Source: Exiguobacterium flavidum
Lineage (GTDB): Bacteria; Bacillota; Bacilli; Exiguobacteriales; Exiguobacteriaceae
Length of the DNA: 64,000 nucleotides
Direction: 5' to 3'
Assembly (NCBI RefSeq): GCF_003344535.1
Contig: NZ_QPKS01000014.1
Location: 1 to 64,000, forward strand
Shown here: positions 1 to 8,510 of the stretch, piece after piece
Layout of the letters: every line of letters begins with the position of its first letter
Position numbering within the stretch: the first letter of the stretch is position 1
Notes under the pieces: model-generated
The model's input: the letters and a program-made list of their open reading frames with translations, nothing else
The model's database searches: none
What the model was told of the DNA's origin: nothing
Made by a program: the position numbers and the translations under genes

Positions 1-117
1 CCGCGGCCGGACCGCACTCCCTGCGGCCGTGCCGGGTCTCGCCTGTCCCTGACTGAAGCGCTGATCGCGCTTCATCTTCCCGTCGGAGTCGAGCGGCGAC
101 TATGCCTGCCCTGTCTG
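1..117. other. Unassigned window edge
   Basis: No gene can be supported. The rightward frames are either stopped within 64 bases or lack a credible start. On the minus strand an ATG at 80-78 opens a 25-codon arginine-rich frame that runs off the window edge; it could be the start of a leftward gene, but its ribosome binding site is weak and its composition is not convincing. Confidence 0.3.
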
Positions 118-120
118 AAC

Positions 121-168
121 AAAAAAATCCGACCGTCCCGATTTATTTCTCGGGACGGTCGGATTTTT
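121..168. terminator. Bidirectional Rho-independent terminator
   Basis: A perfect 15-bp stem (127-141 with 150-164) has an 8-base loop. It is preceded by seven A and followed by five T, so it can end transcription from either side. Confidence 0.8.
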
Positions 169-283
169 CTATGCTCTGCCATCTCTTCCGAGACACTCTG
201 CCGCGCACCTTTGGCGCGCATGAAAAAAGCCCTCATCCCTTGTACAATGGAGCTGCGAAACAACCATGAAAGGAATGAGGACC

Positions 284-1849
284 ATGCGAGAGCAGACCGG
301 AGCCGCCCTCTACCGTCACTATAATACGAACCGCCGTCAGAGCGCAATCACGCTCGACGAGTATGTACCAAAAGAGCATATGGCCCGGCTCGTCGACGCC
401 GTCATCGAGGGGATGGACGCGGACCTTTTCCTCGCCCACTGCAAGACGATGGGCCGACCGCGCTATCACCCGAAAATGATGACGAAGGTCGTCGTCTACA
501 GCTACGCCGTCGGCGTCTATTCCGGGCGACGGATGGAGCGCCTTCTCCACGAGCACCTCCCGATGATGTGGCTCGCCGCGCTCGAGAGCCCGGACGCGAA
601 CACGATCAACCGGTTCCGGACGGGACCGATGGCCGCGCTGCTCGGGGAGGTGTTCCGCGCCGTCCTCGGCCTCCTGATCGATCGTGGCGAGGTGAAGTTC
701 GAGGACTACTTCGTCGACGGGACGAAGATCGAGTCCCGCGCGAACCGCTACACGTTCACCTGGAAACGAGGCGTCCAATCTCACCAGCGCAAGATGGAGG
801 AGAAGTTCGACGGCTTGATGCGCCAGATCCTCGAGGAAGGCAACGAGAGCGTGGAGATGCCGGAGACGCTCGAGGAGAAACTCGGGCTCGGACGCGCACT
901 GATCGGCGAGCGCCTCGCCGAGGCGCCGAAGGACCGGGAACTGAAGAAGGCCGCCAAGCAGGTCGACGGGTGGATCGAGCGGCAAGCGCGCTACGCCACG
1001 CAGCTCGCGACCTGTGGAGACGACCGGAACAGCTACAGCAAGACGGACCCCGACGCCACGTTCATGCGGATGAAGGATGATCATATGAGGAACGGCCAGC
1101 TCAAGCCCGCGTACAACGTCCAGATGGCGACCGAGAACCAGGTCGTCCTCTTCTACAGCGTCCATCAGCGTCCGACGGACGCCCGTTGCCTCGTCCCACA
1201 CCTCGAGGGGATGGAACGTTTCTTCGCACCGCTCGGCCGACGGCCGAAACGGATCATCGCGGACGCCGGATACGGGTCCGAGGAGAACTTTCTCGCGCTG
1301 AATGAGCTAAGATATGATGCCCTCGTCAAGTACAACAACTATGCCAAGGAACAGAAACGGAGCTACGCGAAGGACGCGTTCGTGACGGAGAAATGGCCAC
1401 ACGACGAAACGACCGACACGCTGACCTGCCCTGCCGGCAAACTACTCCGACGCTCCGGAACCCGTCGCCAACAGACCGGTTCCGGGTTTGTCATCGAGCA
1501 AGCGGTGTACGTGTGCGACGAGTGTGTCGGCTGCCCGTTCCTCGATGACTGCATCCGCCATCGCCGTTCCGAGCGTTCCTTCGAGAAGCCCCGGAAGACG
1601 GTGCGCCGTTCCTCGAGATGGCTTCGGCTCAAACGCGCCATGAAGGAGAAGTTGGAATCCGGGACCGGGAGGGCCATCGCAGCAAGACGCAAGATCGAGG
1701 TCGAGCCCGTGTTCGGCTCGATCAAGTCCAATTGGGGCTTCCGGCGATTTCGGCTCCTTGGCCTCGAAGGGGCCTCTCTGGAGTTCGGACTGGCAGCCAC
1801 CGCACATAACCTCCGGAAACTAGTTAATACAACCGTAGCGATGAGGTAA
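284..1849 (+). CDS. IS1182-family transposase
   Basis: This 521-residue DDE transposase would cut and join the ends of its own insertion element. Seen: an N-terminal domain opening with LDEYVP, where IS1182-type transposases bind DNA; a catalytic part with YFVDGTKIES near residue 155; a cysteine-rich insert (CDECVGCPFLDDC near 410); and a C-terminal segment with EPVFGSIKSNWGFRRF that holds the catalytic Glu. The frame is intact. ATG 284 was chosen over ATG 266 because GAGGA lies just before it, although 266 remains possible. No terminal inverted repeats or target duplication could be found, so the element's ends are unknown. The strong terminators on both sides (121-168 and 1879-1925) would insulate it from neighbouring transcription. 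Confidence 0.85.
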   Translation: MREQTGAALYRHYNTNRRQSAITLDEYVPKEHMARLVDAVIEGMDADLFLAHCKTMGRPRYHPKMMTKVVVYSYAVGVYSGRRMERLLHEHLPMMWLAALESPDANTINRFRTGPMAALLGEVFRAVLGLLIDRGEVKFEDYFVDGTKIESRANRYTFTWKRGVQSHQRKMEEKFDGLMRQILEEGNESVEMPETLEEKLGLGRALIGERLAEAPKDRELKKAAKQVDGWIERQARYATQLATCGDDRNSYSKTDPDATFMRMKDDHMRNGQLKPAYNVQMATENQVVLFYSVHQRPTDARCLVPHLEGMERFFAPLGRRPKRIIADAGYGSEENFLALNELRYDALVKYNNYAKEQKRSYAKDAFVTEKWPHDETTDTLTCPAGKLLRRSGTRRQQTGSGFVIEQAVYVCDECVGCPFLDDCIRHRRSERSFEKPRKTVRRSSRWLRLKRAMKEKLESGTGRAIAARRKIEVEPVFGSIKSNWGFRRFRLLGLEGASLEFGLAATAHNLRKLVNTTVAMR

Positions 1850-1878
1850 ATCGATTGAAAAAGAGGCAAGGCAAGGAA

Positions 1879-1925
1879 AAAGACAGCGCGTTTTCGAGAA
1901 AAATCCTCGAAAACGCGCTGTCTTT
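1879..1925. terminator. Terminator after the transposase
   Basis: A perfect 20-bp stem (1879-1898 with 1906-1925) has a 7-base loop. The stem begins with AAA and ends with TTT, so it could work in both directions. The following stretch to pepT (1926-2061) shows no gene, only a small CTGCG-AA-CGCAG hairpin near 2037 followed on the plus strand by a short T run. Confidence 0.75.
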
Positions 1926-2061
1926 CATTCATTAGAGAGAGGTGATCGTTCTACTTTTGAGTCACCCTCACCGGTTCTTAAACGAGCGGAGGGGATGATA
2001 CCGGTCCTCCTCATCCCATAACGAACGAATCCAGCCCTGCGAACGCAGGAGCGGGACTTTT

Positions 2062-3294
2062 TCATGCCTTCCGTTCGAACCCTTGGGCGATCGCGACGAT
2101 GACCTCGGTCGCCTTGACCATGTTGTCGACCGAGACGTACTCGAACTTGCCGTGGTAGTTCTCGCCGCCCGTGAAGATGTTCGGCGTCGGCAGTCCCATG
2201 TAGGACAGTTGCGAACCGTCCGTCCCGCCGCGGATCGGTTTGACGATCGGCGTGATGCCGAGCGACGTCATCGCCTCGTGCGCGACGTCGACGATCTCCA
2301 TGTGCGGTTCGATCTTCTCACGCATGTTGTAGTACTGATCCTCGAGTTTAAGCGAGACGCTGCCTGCGCCGTACTTCTTGTTCCATTCGTCGACGAGGCT
2401 CGAGAGGAACTGCTTGCGCGCCTCGAACTTCGTCCGGTCGAAGTCACGGATGATGTAGTGGGCCGTCGTCGTCTCGACCGATCCGTCGAGGGAGATCAAA
2501 TGATAGAACCCTTCGTAGCCTTCCGTGAACTCCGGTGCCTCTTTCGCGGGAAGGCGGTTATGGAATGCCATCGCGAGCTTCTGCGAGTTGACCATCTTGT
2601 CCTTCGCCGTGCCCGGGTGGACGTTCGTGCCATGGAAGACGATCTCGGCCGCCGCTGCGTTGAAGCTCTCATACTCGAGCTCACCGAGCGGACCGCCGTC
2701 GACCGTGTAGGCGTACTTCGCGTCGAACGCCTTGACGTCGAAGTGGTGCGGACCGCGCCCGATCTCCTCGTCCGGCGTGAAGGCGACGCGGATCCGACCG
2801 TGCTTGATTTCCGGATGTCCGATCAAGTACGCCATCGCCGTCATGATCTCGGCGATGCCGGCCTTGTTGTCGGCACCGAGCAGCGTCGTCCCGTCCGTCG
2901 TGATCAGCGTGTGGCCGACGTATTGCTTCAGCGACGGGAAGTCGTCCGGTGAGAGGATGACCGGCAGCTGGTCGTTCAGGACGATCGCTTCGCCGTCATA
3001 CGCCTCGATGATCCGCGGGTTGACGTTCGTTCCCGTGAAATCAGTCGCCGTGTCGACGTGGGCGAGGAAGCCGATCGTCGGTACGTCCTTGTCCGTGTTC
3101 GACGGCAGCGTCGCCATCACGTAGCCATTGGCGTCGATCGTCACTTCCGTCATGCCGATCCGTTTCAGTTCCGCGAGCAGTTGGTTCGCGAGCTCGAGCT
3201 GGCCCGGCGTCGTCGGGACGGACGTGCTCGCGTAGCTCGACTGGGTATCGACCTTGACATATGTAGTCAGCCGATGGATGAGGTCTTGTTTCAA
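2062..3294 (-). CDS. pepT: Peptidase T (tripeptide aminopeptidase)
   Basis: Cytosolic M20 zinc exopeptidase that removes the N-terminal residue of tripeptides. Metal-site motifs are all present: [25 protein letters not shown], a later Asp in TVDGGPLGE, and a C-terminal His in [11 protein letters not shown]; the substrate loop [10 protein letters not shown] is also seen. The reading frame extends far upstream, but the start is set at TTG 3294, giving 410 residues, the usual PepT length. AAAGGATG lies 9 bases before that TTG, and the protein then begins [16 protein letters not shown], as family members do. The upstream ATG at 3330 has no good ribosome binding site. It is divergent from the oxidoreductase at 3392. 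Confidence 0.93.
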   Translation of the reverse strand: MKQDLIHRLTTYVKVDTQSSYASTSVPTTPGQLELANQLLAELKRIGMTEVTIDANGYVMATLPSNTDKDVPTIGFLAHVDTATDFTGTNVNPRIIEAYDGEAIVLNDQLPVILSPDDFPSLKQYVGHTLITTDGTTLLGADNKAGIAEIMTAMAYLIGHPEIKHGRIRVAFTPDEEIGRGPHHFDVKAFDAKYAYTVDGGPLGELEYESFNAAAAEIVFHGTNVHPGTAKDKMVNSQKLAMAFHNRLPAKEAPEFTEGYEGFYHLISLDGSVETTTAHYIIRDFDRTKFEARKQFLSSLVDEWNKKYGAGSVSLKLEDQYYNMREKIEPHMEIVDVAHEAMTSLGITPIVKPIRGGTDGSQLSYMGLPTPNIFTGGENYHGKFEYVSVDNMVKATEVIVAIAQGFERKA

Positions 3295-3391
3295 AGGGAT
3301 GACATCCTTTCCGTATGAGAATAACTTCATGATATCACGGGAAAAGACAGACAGCCCGAAAATGATAAGATGGGGAAAAGGGGGAATCGAA

Positions 3392-4375
3392 ATGAAGGCA
3401 TTCGCAGTCGATACATACGGGGAACAGGCCCGTTTCATGGAGCAGGAGATCGAACCAGGACCGCTTGCGCCGGACGAGATCCGGATCAAGGTCGAAGCGT
3501 CGAGCATCAACCCGCTCGATACGAAGATGTTCACGGGCAAGGTCGCCGTCGCACCGGAAAACGGCGTGCTGCAAGGAGACGTCACGGGGACAGTCGTCGC
3601 AATCGGCACGGACGTGACGGCGTTCGAAGTGGGCGACGCGATCATCGCCTACGGCGGCGGACTCGGCAAGCGGGGCGGGGCGCTCGCGGAACAGATGGAC
3701 GTCCCGGCCGTGCTCGCGATCAAGAAGCCGGACGCGCTCGCCTGGGAAGTCGCAGGGGCATTGCCGATCATCGGTCTGACGGCGATGGAAGCACTGAAGG
3801 AACGGGCCAAGGTCGAGCCCGGCATGCGCGTCTACGTCGCAGGCGGCACGGGTGGCGTCGGACACCTCGTCGTCCAGCTCGCGAAGCATTTCGGATGCGA
3901 CGTCACGGCGAGCGCGTCGAGCGAGGAGAAGGCGGCCTGGCTCCAGAAGCGCGGCGTCCGCATCCATCTCTACAAACAGGAGACGGCAGAAGCGTTGCTA
4001 GAACGGCTCGGACATGACGGATTCGACGTCATCATCGACACGGTCGGCGGCGACCACCTGCAGGAATCGTTCAAGCTCGCACGGGATCGGGGACGCATCG
4101 TCTCGATCGCGACGCGGACGACGCAGGACTTGACGCCGATGCACAGCAAGGCGCTGGCGCTCGAGGCGATGTTCGTCGCCCTGCCGCTCTTAAAAGGTAA
4201 GCAGGAGGAGATGAAGACACAGAGCGACCATCTCCAGTCGGTCGCGAACTTGGCCGCGAACGGGACGATCGAGGTCGTGATCGAGAAGACGGTCGAGCGG
4301 ACGATTGATTCGCTCCAAGCGGCGTACGAGGCGTTCGATAACGAGTCGCACTTCGGTAAGGTCGTCGTACGGTAA
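3392..4375 (+). CDS. Zinc-independent MDR alcohol dehydrogenase / quinone oxidoreductase
   Basis: This 327-residue medium-chain reductase would use NAD(P)H to reduce quinones or enones in the cytosol. The N-terminal GroES-like fold holds [13 protein letters not shown]; the Rossmann part has the nucleotide loop [20 protein letters not shown] (about 143-162) and later DVIIDTVGG. The zinc-ligand cysteines of alcohol dehydrogenases are absent, which fits the quinone oxidoreductase branch. ATG 3392 follows an AAAAGGGGG ribosome binding site. Substrate cannot be told from sequence. A strong terminator follows at once. Confidence 0.85.
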   Translation: MKAFAVDTYGEQARFMEQEIEPGPLAPDEIRIKVEASSINPLDTKMFTGKVAVAPENGVLQGDVTGTVVAIGTDVTAFEVGDAIIAYGGGLGKRGGALAEQMDVPAVLAIKKPDALAWEVAGALPIIGLTAMEALKERAKVEPGMRVYVAGGTGGVGHLVVQLAKHFGCDVTASASSEEKAAWLQKRGVRIHLYKQETAEALLERLGHDGFDVIIDTVGGDHLQESFKLARDRGRIVSIATRTTQDLTPMHSKALALEAMFVALPLLKGKQEEMKTQSDHLQSVANLAANGTIEVVIEKTVERTIDSLQAAYEAFDNESHFGKVVVR

Positions 4376-4380
4376 AAGAC

Positions 4381-4412
4381 AGCCGCGTGTTCCCTAGGGG
4401 CACGCGGCTTTT
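4381..4412 (+). terminator. Terminator of the MDR oxidoreductase gene
   Basis: A 9-bp stem AGCCGCGTG/CACGCGGCT is followed by TTTT; it lies between convergent genes. Confidence 0.85.
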
Positions 4413-4418
4413 GGCTGC

Positions 4419-5246
4419 TCATGTTTGTTCGTCGTACGTCAGGAACGGCTCGTACATCATGATCGCATGGTTCTCGGTGACGAATTCCTCGCCAATCTTG
4501 TCGCCGGCAAGGTTGAACACTTCCCGGTGGATCTCGTTATGGCGGAGACAGCCGCCCCACCATTCGCGCGTGAAGTGAGGATCTGCCTCGAAGATCCGGT
4601 ACGTCCGCGTCGGCGGGAGCGAGGCGCGCCACTCGCCGATCAGATCGCTGTCGGTCAGATTGAGGTGGAGCTGGTAGGTCGTCTCCGTCTCGTTCTTGAT
4701 CTGGAGGTCGAGATAGTTATACGCGCACGTCGCCCCGCTGCCGAACGGCTGGCTCCGGTTCGAGTCCGGGAAGACGTCGTAGCTGTGACGGTAGCGTTCC
4801 GTCACGGTCAGCGGCGTATGCAGTGTTATCCAGTAGAGCAGGTTCGACAGCTGGCAGAGTCCGCCGCCCGTCCCGGTCGTCACCTTGCCGTAGTGGAGGA
4901 TCATCCCGTCGACGTATCCTTTGCGGCGCGTCGGATTGCCGATCAGGCGCCAGTAGGAGAACGTCTCGCCCGGCGCGAGCGTGATCTTGTCGAGCTGTTT
5001 CGTCGCGAGGCGCAAGTTGATGATCTTGTTGTGCTGCAACGCCATGTCGACGTCCTTGAGCTGGCGGAGCAACGGCGTCCGGTGCGCCTTGACGGGATAG
5101 GGCAACAGCGCTTCCTGCTTCGTCCGGGCGTACCGTTTGCCGTCGAAGCGCCAGGCGAGCGAGCGTTTCAGTTGATAGACGCGCGTCCCTGCCCAGATGC
5201 GGGCCTTGCTGCGCGTTTTCGGTCGCATATGGTCGATCGGATTCAT
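4419..5246 (-). CDS. VanW-family protein
   Basis: A 275-residue protein with the VanW domain, seen in FSYWRLIGNPTRRKGYVDGM, TGTGGGLCQLSNLLYWITLH and the following HSYDVFPDSNR. VanW proteins occur beside some glycopeptide-resistance operons and widely in Firmicutes, where their biochemical role is unproven; cell-envelope association is usually assumed. No signal peptide is visible, and the N-terminus is basic. ATG 5246 follows a clear AGGAGG. It stands alone, convergent with the oxidoreductase and divergent from the efflux gene, with no van genes nearby, so antibiotic resistance should not be inferred. Confidence 0.85.
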   Translation of the reverse strand: MNPIDHMRPKTRSKARIWAGTRVYQLKRSLAWRFDGKRYARTKQEALLPYPVKAHRTPLLRQLKDVDMALQHNKIINLRLATKQLDKITLAPGETFSYWRLIGNPTRRKGYVDGMILHYGKVTTGTGGGLCQLSNLLYWITLHTPLTVTERYRHSYDVFPDSNRSQPFGSGATCAYNYLDLQIKNETETTYQLHLNLTDSDLIGEWRASLPPTRTYRIFEADPHFTREWWGGCLRHNEIHREVFNLAGDKIGEEFVTENHAIMMYEPFLTYDEQT

Positions 5247-5268
5247 GAAAGTCCTCCTGAAATCGTAT

Positions 5269-5306
5269 GATGCCCCTTCTTTCGTCGATGAGGCATCATT
5301 TTCCTT
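5269..5306 (+). promoter_or_regulatory. Inverted repeat in the vanW/efflux intergenic region
   Basis: Arms ATGATGCC and GGCATCAT are separated by about 16 bases, with a T-rich stretch after the second arm. It sits between the divergent starts at 5246 and 5389 and could be a leader hairpin or an operator. No known riboswitch fold was recognised. Confidence 0.35.
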
Positions 5307-5388
5307 CTTTTCCCATTCAGTACAGCGGCTTCAAGAAGCGGTGGGGCGGGAAAAGAAAAGCAGTGTAATAGGGAAAGGATGGATTGGT

Positions 5389-6297
5389 TTGGCTCATTCT
5401 CATCATCATGATCATGGACATGCCCACACGAAAAACAGGAAGGCGCTCGGTGCGGCGTTCATTTTGATCGCCCTCTTCATGGTCATCGAGGTCGCTGGCG
5501 GCATCTGGACGCACAGCCTCGCCTTGCTGTCGGACGCGGGACACATGCTGAGCGACGCGGCGGCGCTCGGGCTCAGCTTCCTCGCGCTCCTCTTCGGCGT
5601 CCGTCCGTCGAACCGCTCGAAGACGTTCGGCTACAAGCGGTTCGAGACGATCGCGGCGTTCGTCAACGGATTGACGCTGATCGTCATCGCCGTCTTCATC
5701 ACTGTCGAGGCCTATCATCGGTTCGTCGACCCGCCGCGCATCTTGAGCAAGGGGATGCTGCTGATCGCCGTCATCGGTCTTGTCGTCAACATCATCGCGG
5801 CGCTCATCCTGAGGCGGGGAGACAAGGACACGAACCTGAACGTGCGCAGCGCCTTCTTGCATGTGCTCGGTGACCTGCTCGGGTCGGCCGGGGCGATCGT
5901 CGCGGCACTTTTGCTGATCGTATTCGGTTGGCAATACGCAGACCCGGTCGCGAGCATCGTCGTCGCGATGCTGATTGCCTTCAGCGGGGTCCGCGTGACG
6001 CGCGACGCTTTCCACATCCTGATGGAGGGCGCGCCGGAGCGGATCGACGGCGGACGAATCGAGGCGAGGATGCGTGAAGTGGACGGAGTCATCGACCTTC
6101 ATGCCTTACGAATCTGGTCGCTCGCGAGCGACATGCCGTTGTTCAGCTGCCACCTCGTCATTCGGGAGGACGCGCAGGAACAGGTCGTGCTCAGCGAAGT
6201 CCGGCGCCTGCTGCACGACGAGTTCGGGATCGGGGACGCGACGATCCAGATCGAACGCGAATCAAGTGACTGCACGAAAACGGCCGCCCATCACTAG
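5389..6297 (+). CDS. Cation diffusion facilitator (CzcD/ZitB type)
   Basis: A 302-residue proton-coupled exporter of divalent metal, probably zinc. The His-rich N-terminus (HSHHHDHGHAH) precedes six predicted membrane helices. Helix II carries HSLALLSDAGHMLSDA and helix V HVLGDLLGS, which hold the HxxxD metal sites of this family; a cytoplasmic C-terminal dimerisation domain follows. The start is TTG 5389, nine bases after AAAGGA, giving MAHSHHH as in close relatives; an ATG-initiated version would add an unlikely non-family leader. Metal-responsive control is plausible but no operator was recognised apart from the inverted repeat at 5269-5306. Confidence 0.9.
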   Translation: MAHSHHHDHGHAHTKNRKALGAAFILIALFMVIEVAGGIWTHSLALLSDAGHMLSDAAALGLSFLALLFGVRPSNRSKTFGYKRFETIAAFVNGLTLIVIAVFITVEAYHRFVDPPRILSKGMLLIAVIGLVVNIIAALILRRGDKDTNLNVRSAFLHVLGDLLGSAGAIVAALLLIVFGWQYADPVASIVVAMLIAFSGVRVTRDAFHILMEGAPERIDGGRIEARMREVDGVIDLHALRIWSLASDMPLFSCHLVIREDAQEQVVLSEVRRLLHDEFGIGDATIQIERESSDCTKTAAHH

Positions 6298-6305
6298 GCG
6301 GCCGT
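6280..6305. terminator. Hairpin between the convergent efflux and methyltransferase genes
   Basis: A perfect 9-bp stem ACGGCCGCC/GGCGGCCGT spans the end of the efflux gene and the gap. The T tract is poor, so termination may be weak, but its position serves both genes. Confidence 0.6.
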
Positions 6306-6308
6306 GCA

Positions 6309-7496
6309 TCATTTCTTCTCGAAGACGACGGTCTTCTGACCGGCTTCAGGGAGGAGCGGATGGAGCGGGAAATCGGCAGGCGACTCGTACTTCGCGACGA
6401 GGATGCCTTTTTGGCGTGTCTTCTTGAACGCCGACTGGACCATCTGCGCAAGACGCTCGAGATCGAACAGCGGGCAGTCCGTCGCGACGACGAGACGTCC
6501 GCCGCGGTTCGTCAAATAGACGACCTGCTGCAACAGGGCAGGAAGGTCGATCTCGGCCCGGAATGTCCGGGTCCGTGTCTTGACGAGGCTCGGCGGCGTC
6601 AGGACGACGAGGTCGAACCGGGTCGCCTTATCCGCCTGCCCGATGTAGTCGAACGCGTCCTGCGTGACGAACTCGTGGTTCGCCTCGATGCCGTGATGTT
6701 TCAGCTGCTCGAGCGTCTTGTTGCGGCTGCGCGTCGCGAAGTCGACACTCGTCGCGCTGCTCGCTCCGCCAAGTAGCGCTTCGAGTGCGTACGTCCCGGT
6801 ATCCGCGAACAGGCTGACCATCGTCTTGCCCTCCGCGTTCTCGCGGACGAAGCGACGTGCGTCGCGTTCAGCCAGGTTCAGTCCGGTCCGCATGCCTCCG
6901 TCGAGATCGTACAGCAACTCGACGCCGTTCTCAAGCAGTGCTTCCGGGAAGTCGCCCCGTTCGCCTGCGAGGAAGTCGTCGCCTTTGACCGGCTGTCCGT
7001 CGATCTGGAAAGCGCGCTTCTCGTAGATGCTCTTGAAGTGGATCAGCGACTCGAGTGCTGCAAGGATCTCCCTCTTGAAGCTGAAGAGGCCTTCGTTCTT
7101 GAACGTGATCATGTAGTGGTGGTCGTAGCAGTCGATCGTCAGCCCACCGATGCCGTCGCCTTCCCCGTTGAAGACGCGGAAGCCGTCGAGGTCGTCGTTC
7201 TCGAAGAAGTCGTCACGACGGTCGAGCGCCGTTTCGATTTTTCGTTTGAAGAAATCCGTGTCGATCTCTTCCGTCTCGTCTGTGGATAAGACCCAGCCGA
7301 GACCTTTTTCCTGTTGACCGTGGTGATAACCGGTTGCGATGTAGTCACCGGCCTCATCGCGGAGGTGGAGCAGGGCGCCCGCCTCTTTGACGTGGCGGCT
7401 GTCAGTCAACGCCTCTTTGAAGATGAACGGATAACCGTCGCGAAAGCGCGCAACTTGCGCGTCCTTGACGACGAGGGGATAGATTTCACGTAGCAT
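6309..7496 (-). CDS. RlmI/RlmK-like class I SAM-dependent rRNA methyltransferase, divergent motifs
   Basis: A 395-residue protein with the architecture of 23S rRNA m5C methyltransferases: an N-terminal PUA-like RNA-binding part (LVVKDAQVARFRDGYPFIFK), a central domain (GDGIGGLTIDCYDHHYMI) and a C-terminal Rossmann methyltransferase (MRTGLNLAERDARRF, then FADTGTYALEALLGGA). Two signature motifs differ from what is usual: the SAM loop reads FADTGTYA where relatives have a YTGGF-like loop, and the DPPSF-type motif reads TPPSL, so the conserved Asp is Thr. It may be a paralogue with altered or lost activity. ATG 7496 has a modest ribosome binding site. Confidence 0.75.
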   Translation of the reverse strand: MLREIYPLVVKDAQVARFRDGYPFIFKEALTDSRHVKEAGALLHLRDEAGDYIATGYHHGQQEKGLGWVLSTDETEEIDTDFFKRKIETALDRRDDFFENDDLDGFRVFNGEGDGIGGLTIDCYDHHYMITFKNEGLFSFKREILAALESLIHFKSIYEKRAFQIDGQPVKGDDFLAGERGDFPEALLENGVELLYDLDGGMRTGLNLAERDARRFVRENAEGKTMVSLFADTGTYALEALLGGASSATSVDFATRSRNKTLEQLKHHGIEANHEFVTQDAFDYIGQADKATRFDLVVLTPPSLVKTRTRTFRAEIDLPALLQQVVYLTNRGGRLVVATDCPLFDLERLAQMVQSAFKKTRQKGILVAKYESPADFPLHPLLPEAGQKTVVFEKK

Positions 7497-7569
7497 GGGA
7501 AAACCTCGTTTCTAGTTGTGGATAACTTAGGGAATTATAGCATAGGAAGACTTATGCACATGTGGATAA
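7281..7569 (+). promoter_or_regulatory. Three perfect DnaA boxes
   Basis: TGTGGATAA, the complement of the DnaA box TTATCCACA, occurs in the same orientation at 7281-7289 (inside the methyltransferase gene), 7517-7525 and 7561-7569 (both intergenic, 36 bases apart). Confidence 0.5.
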
Positions 7570-7609
7570 GTCGAAATCCATCTTTCGAAGAGTCAGTTTC
7601 GCTCCTTTC

Positions 7610-7648
7610 GCTTGCTTTCCGCGGGCGAGAAGCGAGCCGCTTTTTTTT
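7610..7648 (+). terminator. Terminator-like hairpin at the left edge of the defence island
   Basis: GCTTGCTTT pairs with GAAGCGAGC (two G-T pairs) and is followed after CG by C and eight T. It would stop rightward transcription before the endonuclease promoter. No rightward gene lies upstream, so it may be a remnant. Confidence 0.5.
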
Positions 7649-7671
7649 ATAAATCAGAATAGCTCGCATGT

Positions 7672-7700
7672 TTGATCATTTTTGATTGGTATTGTATAAT
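7672..7700 (+). promoter_or_regulatory. Sigma-A promoter of the BstYI-like endonuclease gene
   Basis: TTGATC (7672-7677), a 17-base spacer and a perfect TATAAT (7695-7700), 44 bases before the start codon. A GATC site lies within the -35 hexamer. Confidence 0.75.
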
Positions 7701-7743
7701 CGAATCTATGGAATCGACTTATGAAGGACGAGGAGGAACATGG

Positions 7744-8367
7744 ATGAATTATCGGATACATTCGCATCGACACGGTCTGAATACGCTAGAAAACGATGTG
7801 GAGTTCAAAGAGGCTTGGGAGGAAGTACGATCCGCACTACATAATATTACCGATGAAATGATCATCGAGTATCATGAACAGCATTACATCACCTCGAATA
7901 AAAGTATCTCGAAGACGCTCACGGACATGATCACGAAGCAACTCCTCGAGATGAGATGGAAGAAGGGTGTCTACATATTCAAGGAAGAACGCTATCAAGA
8001 TAAGACATGGCAGTTGGACTTCATGAAGGATAGCATCTCACTCGAGGTTGGCTTCAACCATGGAGGGACAATCGCATGGAACTTGATGAAGCCGGTACTC
8101 GCTGCCGAGTCGAACCAAGTGGGGAAAACTGTCCAGGCCAAGGTGGGCATCGTGATTTGTGCGACCAACGAGCTTCGGAATAAGGGTGGGTTCGATGGTG
8201 CGATTGGTACGTTCGAGAAATACGTGGACCATCTCAAGCCGCTCCATAATCAGTTGACCGTCCCTCTGGTGATCATCGGATTAGAGAAGCCGGAATCATT
8301 CTTCATCGAAGTCTACAAAGAAAGTCAATCGACCAAGCGAGGGAGAATACGCTACTACGAGAGATGA
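7744..8367 (+). CDS. BglII/BstYI-family type II restriction endonuclease
   Basis: A 207-residue nuclease, close in size to BstYI (about 203), which cuts RGATCY. Seen: WQLDFMKDSISLEVGFNHGG (about 88-107), which carries the spaced Asp and Glu of this family's metal site; then IAWNLMKPVLAAESN and GGFDGAIGTFEKYVDHLKPL, matching the family from memory. ATG 7744 was chosen because GAGGAGG precedes it by 7 bases; an out-of-frame ATG lies at 7740. The gene has its own promoter and is followed by the separately promoted methyltransferase. Its base composition is more AT-rich than its neighbours, consistent with transfer. Exact cleavage specificity is inferred, not shown. Confidence 0.85.
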   Translation: MNYRIHSHRHGLNTLENDVEFKEAWEEVRSALHNITDEMIIEYHEQHYITSNKSISKTLTDMITKQLLEMRWKKGVYIFKEERYQDKTWQLDFMKDSISLEVGFNHGGTIAWNLMKPVLAAESNQVGKTVQAKVGIVICATNELRNKGGFDGAIGTFEKYVDHLKPLHNQLTVPLVIIGLEKPESFFIEVYKESQSTKRGRIRYYER

Positions 8368-8445
8368 GCCGAGGTCATTCGCGGTCATGCTCGAGGATGG
8401 GAACATGATATAAAAACGTGGCGAGAAATTCGGAAATATTCGATC

Positions 8446-8474
8446 TTCCCAAGGCGTCCTGCTTTTGTTATAAT
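8446..8474 (+). promoter_or_regulatory. Promoter of the DNA methyltransferase gene
   Basis: TTCCCA (8446-8451), 17 bases, then TATAAT (8469-8474) with an extended TG. GATC sites lie directly upstream of the -35 element (8442-8445) and near the expected start of transcription (8477-8480). Confidence 0.75.
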
Positions 8475-8510
8475 GAGATCAATCGAAATTACGAAAGGGC
8501 GTTCGCTTTT

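Noticed and set aside
233-1201. A 322-codon reading frame opposite the IS1182 transposase
   Set aside because: It is the antisense frame of a real gene in GC-rich DNA and has no recognisable motif, start signal or neighbours.
121-1925. The two large stem-loops at 121-168 and 1879-1925 as terminal inverted repeats of the IS1182-type element
   Set aside because: Each is complementary only to itself, not to the other, so they are terminators and do not mark the ends.
4419-5246. VanW-type protein as evidence of glycopeptide resistance
   Set aside because: No vanA/B-type ligase, dehydrogenase, dipeptidase or sensor genes are present; VanW-type genes are widespread without resistance.
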